64,000 bases of DNA, taken from Veillonellaceae bacterium SB90 (GTDB taxonomy: Bacteria; Bacillota; Negativicutes; Selenomonadales; Selenomonadaceae). Under the pieces are notes generated by a model, which saw nothing but the letters and a program-made list of their open reading frames with translations, was not told the DNA's origin and did not search any database. The stretch lies in the NCBI GenBank assembly GCA_902364065.1, contig CABJCJ010000005.1, positions 46,728 to 110,727 of the forward strand, read 5' to 3'. This document shows, in pieces, positions 11,065 through 19,980 of this stretch. The translations under genes and the position numbers were made by a program. Every line of letters starts with the position of its first letter. Position 1 is the stretch's first letter.

Positions 11065-11322
11065 TTAACAAATAGGCTGCTTGAGGACCGCCGCTGCCGC
11101 TGCACCGACTTCGATGCCGCACGCTTTGCCGAGCTCCTGCATTGTCTCTGCATGCTCAACCGTGACGCCATGCTCTTCACAGAGAAGAACGAGCGGCGCC
11201 GTCACGCGCTCATCTGCATCATCGGCGATGAAAACGCTCATCACGCTTTCCCGCTTCACAGCTTTGGAAACCTGCTTGATACCAATCACCCGACTGGCAC
11301 TTTTCAGTGTATCCAGTGTCAT
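11065..11322 (-). CDS. L7Ae-family ribosomal/K-turn RNA-binding protein
   Basis: A small (85-residue) member of the L7Ae/L30e family, like the Bacillus YbxF/RplGB protein that binds kink-turn RNA. The central fold residues (VMSVFIADDADERVTAPLV, then CEEHGVTVEHAETMQELGKACG) match, and the C-terminus AAAAAVLKQPIC is typical. The start is ATG 11320-11322 (MTLDTLKSA), spaced nine bases from AGGAGA; a GTG three codons upstream abuts the ribosome site. It is the first gene of the operon, in the position just ahead of rpsL where Firmicutes commonly carry it. Confidence 0.9.
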   Translation of the reverse strand: MTLDTLKSASRVIGIKQVSKAVKRESVMSVFIADDADERVTAPLVLLCEEHGVTVEHAETMQELGKACGIEVGAAAAAVLKQPIC

Positions 11323-11375
11323 TGCTTTCACTCTCCTGTATCACTAAATCGTGCGCTCAAATCAGGCACTCCTAT

Positions 11376-11404
11376 AATATAACACCCTCCAAAACCCTTG
11401 TCAA
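11376..11404 (-). promoter_or_regulatory. sigma-A promoter of the str-S10-spc operon
   Basis: On the minus strand TTGACA (11399-11404) is followed by exactly 17 bases and TATATT (11376-11381). This near-consensus promoter lies about 54 bases upstream of the L7Ae-family start. It implies that the ribosomal operon is transcribed independently of any rpoBC genes, which are not adjacent here: tkt lies immediately upstream instead. Confidence 0.85.
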
Positions 11405-11521
11405 CACTTATTTTATAAAGATTTTCTTGTCCACGCACCCTAGCGTATCATTTTCTATATCAAGTGCGATAAAAAGGACATTTGTGTTATATATCCCTAC
11501 ATTTTGAGGATAAAAGATTAC

Positions 11522-11554
11522 AAAAATAAGAGGCCTGCCAAAGCAAGCCCCTCA
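11522..11554 (-). terminator. rho-independent terminator of tkt
   Basis: Downstream of the tkt stop, minus-strand GAGGGGCTTGC pairs with GCAGGCCTCTT around a TTTG loop and is followed by ATTTTTG. Clear intrinsic terminator that isolates tkt from the ribosomal operon. Confidence 0.85.
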
Positions 11555-11577
11555 TGTATACAAAACGATACGTTATT

Positions 11578-13581
11578 TTACTTGTTGGCAGCGATGACCT
11601 TCATGGCTGTTTCAACCACATGCTGCTTCGTGAAGCCGAACTTCTCAAAGAGCAGGTTGGCAGGTGCCGAGGCACCGAAGCCCTCCATGCAGACCGTAGC
11701 GCCGTCAAGGCCGACGTAGCGGCCCCAGCCGAAGCTCGAGAGTGCTTCAACGGCAACACGTGCGCGGACATCCTTCGGCAGGACGCTTTCCTTGTACTCA
11801 GCGCTCTGCTGCTCGAAGAGATCCATGCACGGCATGGAAACGACGCGAACGTCGATACCGCTCTTGGCGAGCTCTTCCTGTGCCTCAATGGCCAGCGAAA
11901 CCTCAGAGCCCGTACCGATGAGGATACCATCCATGTTCGCAGTGTCCTTGGCTTCCGAAACGACGTAAGCCCCCTTCAGAGCATCCTTGCTGGAGCCCGG
12001 CAGCTGCGGCAGGTTCTGGCGCGTGAGCACGAGAGCCGTCGGCGTATGCTCGGACGTGACAGCCAGATACCAGCCGGCAGCCGTCTCCGTGGCATCGGCC
12101 GGACGGAAGACGTTGAAATTCGGCAGCGAGCGCAACATGGCAAGCTGTTCGATTGGCTCATGCGTCGGGCCGTCTTCGCCGACACCGATGCTGTCATGCG
12201 TCAGGACGTACGTCGTCGGCAGGTGCATGAGAGCTGCGAGGCGCATCATCGGCTTCATATAGTCGCTGAAGACGAAGAAGGTAGCGACATAAGCGCGCAG
12301 ACCGCCGTGAAGCATCAGGCCGTTCTCGATGGCAGCCATGGCCAGCTCGCGGACGCCGAAGTGCAGGTTGCGGCCCGCATAATTCGTCTTGCTGAAATCG
12401 CTCTCGCCTTCCATATGCGTCTTGTTGGACGGTGCGAGGTCAGCACTGCCGCCGATGAGGTTCGGCATGATGTCCTTGAGGAAGTTGATCTTCTTGCCGG
12501 AGAGAGCACGCGTTGCCACAGCCTTCTCTTCCTTAGCCCAGAATGCATCGTTGTTGTAGAGAGCCTCAGCGTTGACAGCCGTGTGATATTTCTCCCAGCG
12601 TGCCTTGTCTTCCGGGAACTTCTCGCAGTACTCAGCGAACATCTTGTTCCAGGCAGCTTCTGCCTCTTCGCCTTTCTTGGCCTTCTCTGCATAATGCGCA
12701 TAGACATCCTCCGGGATGTTGAAGGTCTTCTCAGGCTCCGGCCAGCCAAGGTTCTCCTTCAGGGCCTTGACGTTCTCATCGCCGAGCGGCTCGCCATGAG
12801 CGCTGGCCTTGCCCTGCTTGGCCGGGCAGCCGTAGCCGATCTGCGTGCGCACCGTGATGAAGGACGGATGCTCTTTATCTGCCTTGGCCTCTTCGATGGC
12901 CTTGCCGATGGCTTCAAGATCGTTGCCGTCCTCGACCGTGATCGTCTGGAAGCCGAAGGCACGCATGCGGGCCTGGACATCTTCCGTGAAGGCGATATCC
13001 GTGTTGCCCTCGATGGAGATCTTGTTGGAATCGTAGAGGACGATGAGCTTCGACAGGCCAAGCGTGCCGGCCAGCGAGAAGGCCTCGGAGGAAATGCCCT
13101 CCATCATGCAGCCGTCGCCGCCGAGCGCGAACGTGTAGTGGTCAACGACCGGATAGCCCGGGCGGTTGAACATCGATGCGAGATGTGCCTCTGCCATTGC
13201 CATGCCGACAGCCATGCCCATGCCAGCACCGAGCGGGCCCGTCGTGGCTTCTACACCGACCGTGTGGCCGTATTCCGGATGGCCCGGCGTCAGGGAACCG
13301 AGCTGACGGAACTGCTTCATATCGTCCATGGTCAGACCATAGCCGAAGAAGTGCAGCAGCGAGTACAGCATGGCCGAACCATGGCCGCCCGAGAGGATGA
13401 AGCGGTCGCGGTTTGCCCACTTCGTATCCTTCGGATTGTGATTCATATGGTTTGCCCACAGCTCATAGGCCATGGCTGCACTGCCGAGCGGCAGGCCAGG
13501 ATGACCAGATTTTGCTTTCTGGATGGCGTCTGCAGACAGGACGCGGATCGCATTGACGCATTTCGTATCGATGTTACTCAA
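11578..13581 (-). CDS. tkt: Transketolase
   Basis: Thiamine-diphosphate enzyme that transfers two-carbon ketol units in the non-oxidative pentose phosphate pathway. The 667-residue length is typical of the single-chain bacterial enzyme. The ThDP motif begins GGDGCMMEGISSEAFS near residue 155, the early histidine region is ILSGGHGSAMLYSLL, and the pyrimidine domain has THDSIGVGEDGPTHEPIE near residue 470. The start is TTG (13579-13581) after GGGGAGATACGTT. It is monocistronic: its own terminator follows and a long AT-rich region precedes it. Confidence 0.97.
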   Translation of the reverse strand: MSNIDTKCVNAIRVLSADAIQKAKSGHPGLPLGSAAMAYELWANHMNHNPKDTKWANRDRFILSGGHGSAMLYSLLHFFGYGLTMDDMKQFRQLGSLTPGHPEYGHTVGVEATTGPLGAGMGMAVGMAMAEAHLASMFNRPGYPVVDHYTFALGGDGCMMEGISSEAFSLAGTLGLSKLIVLYDSNKISIEGNTDIAFTEDVQARMRAFGFQTITVEDGNDLEAIGKAIEEAKADKEHPSFITVRTQIGYGCPAKQGKASAHGEPLGDENVKALKENLGWPEPEKTFNIPEDVYAHYAEKAKKGEEAEAAWNKMFAEYCEKFPEDKARWEKYHTAVNAEALYNNDAFWAKEEKAVATRALSGKKINFLKDIMPNLIGGSADLAPSNKTHMEGESDFSKTNYAGRNLHFGVRELAMAAIENGLMLHGGLRAYVATFFVFSDYMKPMMRLAALMHLPTTYVLTHDSIGVGEDGPTHEPIEQLAMLRSLPNFNVFRPADATETAAGWYLAVTSEHTPTALVLTRQNLPQLPGSSKDALKGAYVVSEAKDTANMDGILIGTGSEVSLAIEAQEELAKSGIDVRVVSMPCMDLFEQQSAEYKESVLPKDVRARVAVEALSSFGWGRYVGLDGATVCMEGFGASAPANLLFEKFGFTKQHVVETAMKVIAANK

Positions 13582-13735
13582 AACGTATCTCCCCTTACCA
13601 TTTGATTCTGAAATGTTTTATTTTACTTATTCATTGTACAAGATTTTTCTGTAAAAGTACAGAGCCTGGCAATCCGTAAAATACAGATAACGGCCAAGAA
13701 TGAGCACTCACAACATGATTCAACATAATTCAACT

Positions 13736-13782
13736 ATATGCATATAAGAAAATAACATAAAAATCTTTTCTTATGTGCATAT
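13736..13782. repeat. long inverted repeat upstream of tkt
   Basis: ATATGCATATAAGAAAA (13736-13752) and TTTTCTTATGTGCATAT (13766-13782) are 17-base arms with one mismatch around a 13-base AT-rich loop. The element sits about 155-200 bases upstream of tkt in the 295-bp gap that separates it from aroH; otherwise that gap contains only AT-rich sequence and the aroH terminator. It could be an operator or a cruciform; with no strong T-run after either side it does not look like a normal terminator. Confidence 0.5.
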
Positions 13783-13821
13783 ATTAAATCATTGGTTCGT
13801 TTCTTTTTCTTTTGTAAAAAT

Positions 13822-13865
13822 AAACGGCAGATGCATCTGACACAAGCCATGCATCTGCCGTTTTT
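13822..13865 (-). terminator. terminator downstream of aroH
   Basis: Perfect 15-base arms AAACGGCAGATGCAT (13822-13836) and ATGCATCTGCCGTTT (13849-13863) are flanked by T-runs on both strands, so the hairpin can terminate transcription from aroH on the minus strand. Confidence 0.9.
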
Positions 13866-13876
13866 CAGTTCATAAA

Positions 13877-14236
13877 TCAGCCGGCAATATCCGGACGAAG
13901 GCGTGCGGCTTTACCAAGATAGACATGCCGGATCTCCGCCTGTCTGAGGTCCGTATCGGCCAGGACAAGCACGCGAATGCAGAGCGGCAGGCTTCCCTCG
14001 ATGGCACACTGACGCGCATCAAAGAGCGGCACGAGTTCAAAACCTGGAATACGGCGCACGCCAGCAGTCGGAAAAGACGCTGTGAGATCCTCCGTCATCG
14101 AAAAGATGACCGCGCCAATATCCTCGGGCTGCAGCGCATTGCGCTGCAGGATCTCCTGCATCATGTCCTGTGCTGCCTGCCAGATCTCTTCCTTCTCATT
14201 GTGTGCAACCGTGATTGCCCCGCGAATCCCTCTCAT
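13877..14236 (-). CDS. aroH: Chorismate mutase, AroH class
   Basis: Monofunctional chorismate mutase that converts chorismate to prephenate for phenylalanine and tyrosine synthesis. The 119 residues fit the trimeric AroH fold: MRGIRGAITVAHNEKEEI at the N-terminus with the active-site arginine, ALQPEDIGAVIFSMTEDL near 45 and CIRVLVLADTD near 90. I start it at ATG 14234-14236 because GAGGAGGAAACGGC precedes it; the open frame continues upstream without family similarity. It is the last gene of a probable ABC-F/ubiB/aroH transcription unit. Confidence 0.92.
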   Translation of the reverse strand: MRGIRGAITVAHNEKEEIWQAAQDMMQEILQRNALQPEDIGAVIFSMTEDLTASFPTAGVRRIPGFELVPLFDARQCAIEGSLPLCIRVLVLADTDLRQAEIRHVYLGKAARLRPDIAG

Positions 14237-14347
14237 GCCGTTTCCTCCTCGGACAAATCGTTTTCCTGATCCTGCGCTGCCGGCAGCTTCACCGGCAGCA
14301 GGAATATATAAGGGAATTTTACCATGTTTCCCGCCAGAATGCCACAC

Positions 14348-15949
14348 TCAAATCCCCTTGTGGATATCCCAGATGATGCGGATGCTCAAGATAAAGGCAA
14401 TCGCATAGCCCAGGAATCCCAGAAGGGGAATCTCCATGATCTTCGGCGTCATATTCGTCGTGCATATCGTGCTGGAAGCCAGCAGCAGAGCCGCACAGAG
14501 CACGGCCAATATGACCTTGTTGATCATGCGGTCGAGGTGCCGGAGCGGCTCTTCCGCCCCCGTCAGATCGAGATTGACCTTCGTCTGGCCGCTCATCGTC
14601 ATCTTGAGGATGTCCGAGATCTGCTCGGGCAGCTGCGCGGACTTGCGCAGGAGCACGAGTCCCTCGCGCTTGGCCTTGTCGAGCTCATCGCGCCAGTTGA
14701 AGTTCTTCTTGAAATCGACCGACAGGCTCTTGGCAAAGATCTCGACAAAGCTGACCTTCGGACAGCAGAGGCGCATGACGCCCTCTATCGTCAGGACGCC
14801 GCGCGCGAACATCGAGAGCCCCTGCGGACAACCGATATGATGCACGCGCAGGATATTCATGATCTGACGCGTCAGCACGCCCATCTGCAGCGAGCGGAAA
14901 TCCAGCGAACTGTACTGAGCCATCAGCGCATCGATGTCCTGATAGAGCGCCGTGTGATTGATGCGTCCATGGACGACGCCGAGCGACAGGACGGCCGCCT
15001 TCATCTCAAAGGTATCGTGATTCGCAAGCGCATAGACGGCCTTGCGGATGGCCATGCGGTCGCGGCTTGAAAGCCTGCCCATCATGCCGAGGTCCAGCCA
15101 GACGATGCGGCCGTTGCGGATCCAGATATTGCCGGGATGCGGATCGGCATGGAAATAACCGTCCTCGATGATCTGCTTGACGTAGTTTTCGCCGAGGCGC
15201 CGGCCCAAAAGCGTGATGTCATAGCCATTGGCGCGCAGGGCATCGAAATCATCAAGGCGCACGCCGTCGATAAATTCCATGACGAGGATGTGCTGGGTTG
15301 AAAGCTGACGATAGACCTTCGGGCAGGAAACGTAATCGACATCGCGGTTGAGATGCTCAAACTCCTCGATGTGATCTGCCTCCATCAGGAAATCCATCTC
15401 CTGCTTGGCAATCATCCACATCTCGTCGAGCACCATATTGAAATCGAGGACATCCTGCGAGCGGCTGATGATCTTGAGCAGGGTCGCCGCCCGCTTCAGC
15501 AGCAGGATATCCTTGCTCATGATCTCATAGATGCCCGGGCGCTGCACCTTGACGACGACTTTCTCCCCCGTCGTGAGCACGGCGCGGTGCACCTGTGCGA
15601 TACTCGCTGAGCCCAGGGCTTCCTCGTCAATGCTCTGGAACACCTGATTCCAGCGCCGGCTGTATTCCTGCTCGATGACCTCGAGAATCACGCGAAACGG
15701 CAGCGGCTTGGCCCCCGTCTGCAGCTTCATGAGCTCATCACAGTACTCAGGCGGCAGGAAATCCGGGCGCATGCTCATGACCTGGCCGAGCTTGACAAAA
15801 GTCGGGCCGAGATCCTCGAGCACCTGCCGGAGTTTTTCCGGCGTCATGCCGCGCACGACCTCGCGCTTGCGCAGCACGGCGATCATCTCGCGCAGCCGTG
15901 CCGTGGCACTGGCATCTTCTATGGCATTATGCAAGAATTTATCGAACAT
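14348..15949 (-). CDS. UbiB/ABC1/AarF-family atypical kinase
   Basis: Member of the UbiB protein-kinase-like family, which supports isoprenoid-quinone biosynthesis or lipid homeostasis; the exact substrate is not known. The 533 residues include the family KxGQ segment (FVKLGQVMSMRPDFLP near 51), the A-rich loop SASIAQVHRA, the lysine in VVVKVQRPG, the catalytic HADPHPGN near 270 and DLGMMG for metal binding. Two C-terminal transmembrane helices (about 465-525) anchor it. It begins 12 bp after the ABC-F stop. A quinone role would suit a diderm anaerobe using menaquinone, but that is inference. Confidence 0.9.
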   Translation of the reverse strand: MFDKFLHNAIEDASATARLREMIAVLRKREVVRGMTPEKLRQVLEDLGPTFVKLGQVMSMRPDFLPPEYCDELMKLQTGAKPLPFRVILEVIEQEYSRRWNQVFQSIDEEALGSASIAQVHRAVLTTGEKVVVKVQRPGIYEIMSKDILLLKRAATLLKIISRSQDVLDFNMVLDEMWMIAKQEMDFLMEADHIEEFEHLNRDVDYVSCPKVYRQLSTQHILVMEFIDGVRLDDFDALRANGYDITLLGRRLGENYVKQIIEDGYFHADPHPGNIWIRNGRIVWLDLGMMGRLSSRDRMAIRKAVYALANHDTFEMKAAVLSLGVVHGRINHTALYQDIDALMAQYSSLDFRSLQMGVLTRQIMNILRVHHIGCPQGLSMFARGVLTIEGVMRLCCPKVSFVEIFAKSLSVDFKKNFNWRDELDKAKREGLVLLRKSAQLPEQISDILKMTMSGQTKVNLDLTGAEEPLRHLDRMINKVILAVLCAALLLASSTICTTNMTPKIMEIPLLGFLGYAIAFILSIRIIWDIHKGI

Positions 15950-15961
15950 CGGTTTATCGCC

Positions 15962-17581
15962 TTATTTCTTATATTTCTCCGCCAGCTGCTGACGCACCGT
16001 CTCATTGGCCAGGAAGTCGTCGTACGTCGAAAGGCGGTCGACGACGCCATCCGGCGTGATATCGATGATGCGGTTGGCAATCGTCTGAACAAATTCATGG
16101 TCGTGCGACACGAAAAGGGCCGTTCCCTTGAAGGCAATGAGGCCGTTGTTGAGCGCCGTGATGGACTCCAGATCGAGATGGTTCGTCGGTTCATCGAGCA
16201 GCAGGACGTTGGCGCCGGAGAGCATCATGCGCGACAGCATGCAGCGCACGCGCTCGCCGCCGGAAAGAACGGATGCCTTCTTCTGGCTCTCCTCGCCCGA
16301 GAACAGCATGCGTCCGAGGAAACCGCGCACGAACGTCTCATCCGGGTCCTTTGAATACTGGCGCAGCCAGTCGACGAGATTGAGATCAACGCCGTCAAAA
16401 TAAGCGGAGTTGTCGGACGGCAGGTACGCCTGCGTCGTCGTCACGCCCCATTTGAACGTGCCTTCATCTGCCTGTTCCTCACCCATGAGGATCTTGAAGA
16501 GCATCGTCTTGCCGATGCTGTTCGGACCAACAAAAGCGACCTTATCGCCGCGCTTCAGCGTGAAGCTGACATTCTTGAGCACCTGCTCGCCGTCGACCAT
16601 CTTCGAGATACCGTCGACCTGCAGCAGCTGGTCACCAGCCTCGCGGTCCGGCGTGAAGGCAATGTACGGATAACGGCGCGAAGAAGGCTTGATATCCTCG
16701 ACCTTGATTTTGTCGAGCAGCTTCTTACGGCTCGTCGCCTGCTTGGATTTGGCGGCATTGGCGGCAAAGCGCGCGATGAAGTTCTGGAGTTCCTTGATCT
16801 TCTCCTCCGCCTTCTTGTTCTGCTCCTTCTGCAGCTGCAATGCCAGCTGGCTCGACTGATACCAGAAGTCGTAGTTGCCGGCATAGAGCTTGATCTCGCC
16901 AAAATCGACGTCGCAGATATACGTGCAGACCTGGTTGAGAAAGTGACGGTCATGCGAAACGACGATGACCGTATTCGGGAAATCCGCGAGGAAATTCTCG
17001 AGCCAGTTAATGGACTCGACGTCGAGATGGTTCGTCGGCTCATCGAGCAGCAGGATATCCGGGTTGCCGAACAGCGCCTGTGCCAGGAGCACGCGGACCT
17101 TTTCCTTGGCCGTGAGATCTGCCATCTTCATGCTGTGCTCATTCTCAGGAATGCCGAGGCCATTGAGCAGACGTGCTGCCTCCGATTCCGCATCCCAGCC
17201 GTTGAGCTCGGCAAACTCCGCCTCGAGCTCCGACGCGCGCATGCCGTCTTCCTCCGAGAAATCCGGCTTGGCATAGAGCGCATCCTTCTCGTCCATGATC
17301 TCCACGAGACGCTTGTGTCCCATGATGACCGTGCGCAGGACCTCGTAATCATCGTAGGCGTAATGGTCCTGCTGCAGCACAGCCAGGCGCTCGCCCGGCG
17401 TGATCTCGATCACGCCGCTCGTCGGCTCGATATCGCCGGCCAAAAGTTTCAGGAACGTGGATTTGCCAGCACCGTTCGCACCGATGATGCCGTAGCAGTT
17501 GCCCGGCGTGAACTTAAGGTTGACATCCTTGTAGAGGACACGTTTGCCAAACTGGAGGCTGACGTTGTTCGTAGTAATCAT
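15962..17581 (-). CDS. ABC-F family ATP-binding protein (YbiT/YkpA-like)
   Basis: Soluble twin-ATPase of the ABC-F family, which acts on the ribosome E site rather than in transport. The 539 residues contain two nucleotide-binding domains: Walker A GANGAGKST near 37 and GPNSIGKT near 352, Walker B LLLDEPTNHLD in both, and an interdomain basic linker around 240-290. The first signature motif is degenerate (LTAKEKV) while the second is canonical LSGGERV, as in the YbiT/YkpA group. ATG start. It heads the operon with ubiB. Confidence 0.92.
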   Translation of the reverse strand: MITTNNVSLQFGKRVLYKDVNLKFTPGNCYGIIGANGAGKSTFLKLLAGDIEPTSGVIEITPGERLAVLQQDHYAYDDYEVLRTVIMGHKRLVEIMDEKDALYAKPDFSEEDGMRASELEAEFAELNGWDAESEAARLLNGLGIPENEHSMKMADLTAKEKVRVLLAQALFGNPDILLLDEPTNHLDVESINWLENFLADFPNTVIVVSHDRHFLNQVCTYICDVDFGEIKLYAGNYDFWYQSSQLALQLQKEQNKKAEEKIKELQNFIARFAANAAKSKQATSRKKLLDKIKVEDIKPSSRRYPYIAFTPDREAGDQLLQVDGISKMVDGEQVLKNVSFTLKRGDKVAFVGPNSIGKTMLFKILMGEEQADEGTFKWGVTTTQAYLPSDNSAYFDGVDLNLVDWLRQYSKDPDETFVRGFLGRMLFSGEESQKKASVLSGGERVRCMLSRMMLSGANVLLLDEPTNHLDLESITALNNGLIAFKGTALFVSHDHEFVQTIANRIIDITPDGVVDRLSTYDDFLANETVRQQLAEKYKK

Positions 17582-17675
17582 TAGTAGATCTTCATCCCTT
17601 TCAAATACAAATCGCTTTCTTCATCATAGAGAACGTAACAGGAAATTCTATGGAATCATCCGGACGATGCGGTTC

Positions 17676-18515
17676 TCATTCGGTCAGCATGGCGCGGAAC
17701 ATCGAGAGGATGCTCTGTCCATACGTATGGCCCGGTACGGCCCAGCGTCCGTTGAGGTCTTCCCAGCGTCCAAGCGTGCGGTCACCATAGGAGTCACGCA
17801 CGAGCTGATAGCGCGGATCGATGACGGGTGCGCTCGGCTCGCGCGTCGAAGCATAGGCCAGGAGGTGCTGGATATGTGCGCGGACGCCGAGCTGTGCCGT
17901 TTGGAAGAACGCCCCCTTGACGCCGCCGCCCGTCGTGCCGAGCCCGCAGAAGTTGTTCTGCTGCGGGATGACGTCGCCGCCGTAGCGGAAGAAGCCCGTT
18001 TCCTTCAGCGCCTGTGCAAAGGCCACATCGGGGCGGATGCCCTCGCGCTCGCCCTCTTCATAGTAGTATGAGACGAGCTCCTGCGGCGTGACCGTGATGT
18101 CCGGATGCGGATTGACGCTCAAGAGATAGCGCACGCACTGTTCCTGGCTGGCAAGCGGCGTGCCGATGATCGAATCATCGTAGGCCGACATGGTCTGCGG
18201 CACCGAAAGAGGCGTCATGGACGGGCTCTGCTGTCCGCCCGGATAGAGGATTGCATGGATGCGCGACTGGAAGTCACTGCCTCCCGACAGCTCCTTTTCC
18301 GACGTGGCATGCAATTGGTCTTCCCGGCGCAGATCGGGGTGCATCTCCACACGCGAATCCACCTTGGCAGAAGCATGCTGCTCCACTTTGGTCTGCGGCT
18401 GTGGCTGCGTTTTATGACGCTTTGCCTCTGTGACATGCGGTGCATAAAACAGGAAGGATCCGAGGACGACCCCCGTCAAAAGATATTTTCCATAAGAATT
18501 CCAATGCATTGACAC
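17676..18515 (-). CDS. secreted glucosaminidase-domain protein
   Basis: Probable exported peptidoglycan hydrolase. After an N-terminal hydrophobic signal segment (YLLTGVVLGSFLFYAP) and a roughly 100-residue low-complexity linker comes a domain related to the endo-beta-N-acetylglucosaminidase family, with the probable catalytic glutamate in FAQALKETGFFRYGG and a following NNFCGLGT motif. The start is uncertain: GTG 18513-18515, GTG 18525-18527 and ATG 18507-18509 share one Shine-Dalgarno (AAGGAG); the first has the best spacing. It stands alone between the ABC-F operon and the permease gene. Confidence 0.82.
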   Translation of the reverse strand: MSMHWNSYGKYLLTGVVLGSFLFYAPHVTEAKRHKTQPQPQTKVEQHASAKVDSRVEMHPDLRREDQLHATSEKELSGGSDFQSRIHAILYPGGQQSPSMTPLSVPQTMSAYDDSIIGTPLASQEQCVRYLLSVNPHPDITVTPQELVSYYYEEGEREGIRPDVAFAQALKETGFFRYGGDVIPQQNNFCGLGTTGGGVKGAFFQTAQLGVRAHIQHLLAYASTREPSAPVIDPRYQLVRDSYGDRTLGRWEDLNGRWAVPGHTYGQSILSMFRAMLTE

Positions 18516-18556
18516 GAATAAGAACACTCCTTATCTTTATTCCATTCACGATATCA

Positions 18557-19849
18557 TCAAATCATTGACCAAAACCCGAAGAAAAAATACAGGGCAAAAC
18601 AAACGGCGAGCACCCGCATCGGGCGTGGCACCTCGTCATCGCAGCCGGCCAGCAGCTTGAGGCAGACATAGGCAATGACGGAAGCCCCTAGTCCCGCTGC
18701 GATATCCTGTGTCAGCGGCAGCAGCAGGAACAGCACTCCCGCCGCTGCCTGCTCGGCAAAATCGCCCTGAAATACCGGTCCCATGCGCCGGAGCATCACG
18801 ATGCCCGCTCCGACGAGCACCGGCACCATGACGGCTGCAAAGCTCGCCAGCGACGCCATCACAGGCTCTGCCACGAGCAGCAGCGCGAGAACGGCGGCCG
18901 TCCAATACGCCATGCGCTGCGGGCGGCTGCTGCCGACAGCCTGCCCAACGGCCGACTCCGGCGCCGCCATGACCGGCATGGTGCCGAGCAGGCAACCGAT
19001 AAAGCTCACCAGTGACAGCAGGCAGAGCGGCTTCCGCTTCGCCGCTTCCGGTGCCAGTGCGGTGAGACTGCCGGCACCGGAAACCAGCAGGAAGAGCAGC
19101 AGGAAAACGGAGAGGTCGAAATAACAGGCCGGTGATATGGTCTGCCAGCCCGTCATGAAGATGAGCTGCAGCCCCGTCCGGTCAAGCCCCTCCGGCTGCA
19201 GGAACGGCGCATCCGGCAAGACCCAGAAGCCGCCGATGAAGGCCAGCACTGCTGTCACGAGGAACGCCGCGCCCGGTGCCCAGCGCTTCTTCATGGCCAT
19301 GAGTCCGAAGAGCACGAGGATGCCCGTAAAGCTCAGATAGGCCATGGGATCTGAAAAGCCGCCGAGCTGCAAAAGCCCTGTCGGCGCGCCCATGAGCAGC
19401 CGCCCCTCGAAGAGCCCGAGCGCAATAAGCATGAGGCCGACCGCCCCACGCAAGGCCCGGCGCAGGCAAGGCGGCATCAGCTTTTCGGGAAGTTGCTGCA
19501 GCCACGGGAAGCGCAGCGCGCCGGCCAGGAGCAGGAACGATACGAGCGACGCCGCTGCTCCCATGAAGAGCACCATCTGCCAGCTCACGCCCCGCGCGAG
19601 GATCACGATATAGACCAGCCAGGATGTCAGGGCCAGTCCCGGTGCTGCCGCGACGGCTAAACGGCACCGTCCCATCAGGATGGTACCGATGATGGCCGTG
19701 ACAAACGATGCCGTGTAGACACCCGTAAAGGGCATCCCCGTCATCACGAGCAGATTGGTCACGACGAGCAGCGAAGCTGCCAGCGGCAGCGCCGTCATAA
19801 CGCCTGCGAACAGGCCGTCATGCCAGCGCTGCGGTTTCAACTTGTCCAT
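18557..19849 (-). CDS. NCS2-type (AzgA-like) purine/base permease
   Basis: Polytopic inner-membrane protein of 430 residues with about 12 or more hydrophobic segments. The opening region ALPLAASLLVVTNLL followed by GRCRLAVAAAPGLALTSWLV resembles the NCS2 AzgA-like group of guanine/hypoxanthine permeases, in which the equivalent loop carries a PG(L/M)G-type motif. The similarity is moderate, so the substrate is not assigned. It is divergently oriented from the VTT-domain gene. Confidence 0.72.
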   Translation of the reverse strand: MDKLKPQRWHDGLFAGVMTALPLAASLLVVTNLLVMTGMPFTGVYTASFVTAIIGTILMGRCRLAVAAAPGLALTSWLVYIVILARGVSWQMVLFMGAAASLVSFLLLAGALRFPWLQQLPEKLMPPCLRRALRGAVGLMLIALGLFEGRLLMGAPTGLLQLGGFSDPMAYLSFTGILVLFGLMAMKKRWAPGAAFLVTAVLAFIGGFWVLPDAPFLQPEGLDRTGLQLIFMTGWQTISPACYFDLSVFLLLFLLVSGAGSLTALAPEAAKRKPLCLLSLVSFIGCLLGTMPVMAAPESAVGQAVGSSRPQRMAYWTAAVLALLLVAEPVMASLASFAAVMVPVLVGAGIVMLRRMGPVFQGDFAEQAAAGVLFLLLPLTQDIAAGLGASVIAYVCLKLLAGCDDEVPRPMRVLAVCFALYFFFGFWSMI

Positions 19850-19937
19850 GGGTTTGCTACCCGCTCCTTTCCATGCCCGGTTTCAGACATATCGTTTTCA
19901 TTTTACCATAGAATTCATGTAATCTCCATGAGAGAAA

Positions 19938-19946
19938 TGGTATAAT
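19938..19946 (+). promoter_or_regulatory. extended -10 promoter of the VTT-domain gene
   Basis: TGGTATAAT gives a consensus TATAAT (19941-19946) with the TGn extension; no good -35 hexamer is visible, as is usual for extended -10 promoters. It lies 34 bases upstream of the start codon. Confidence 0.6.
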
Positions 19947-19980
19947 AGGCATGTGAATTTGTTTTAGGAGGATACACATC

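Noticed and set aside
11554..13605. Plus-strand open frame of 683 codons opposite tkt
   Set aside because: Antisense shadow of the transketolase gene with no ribosome site or recognisable domain.
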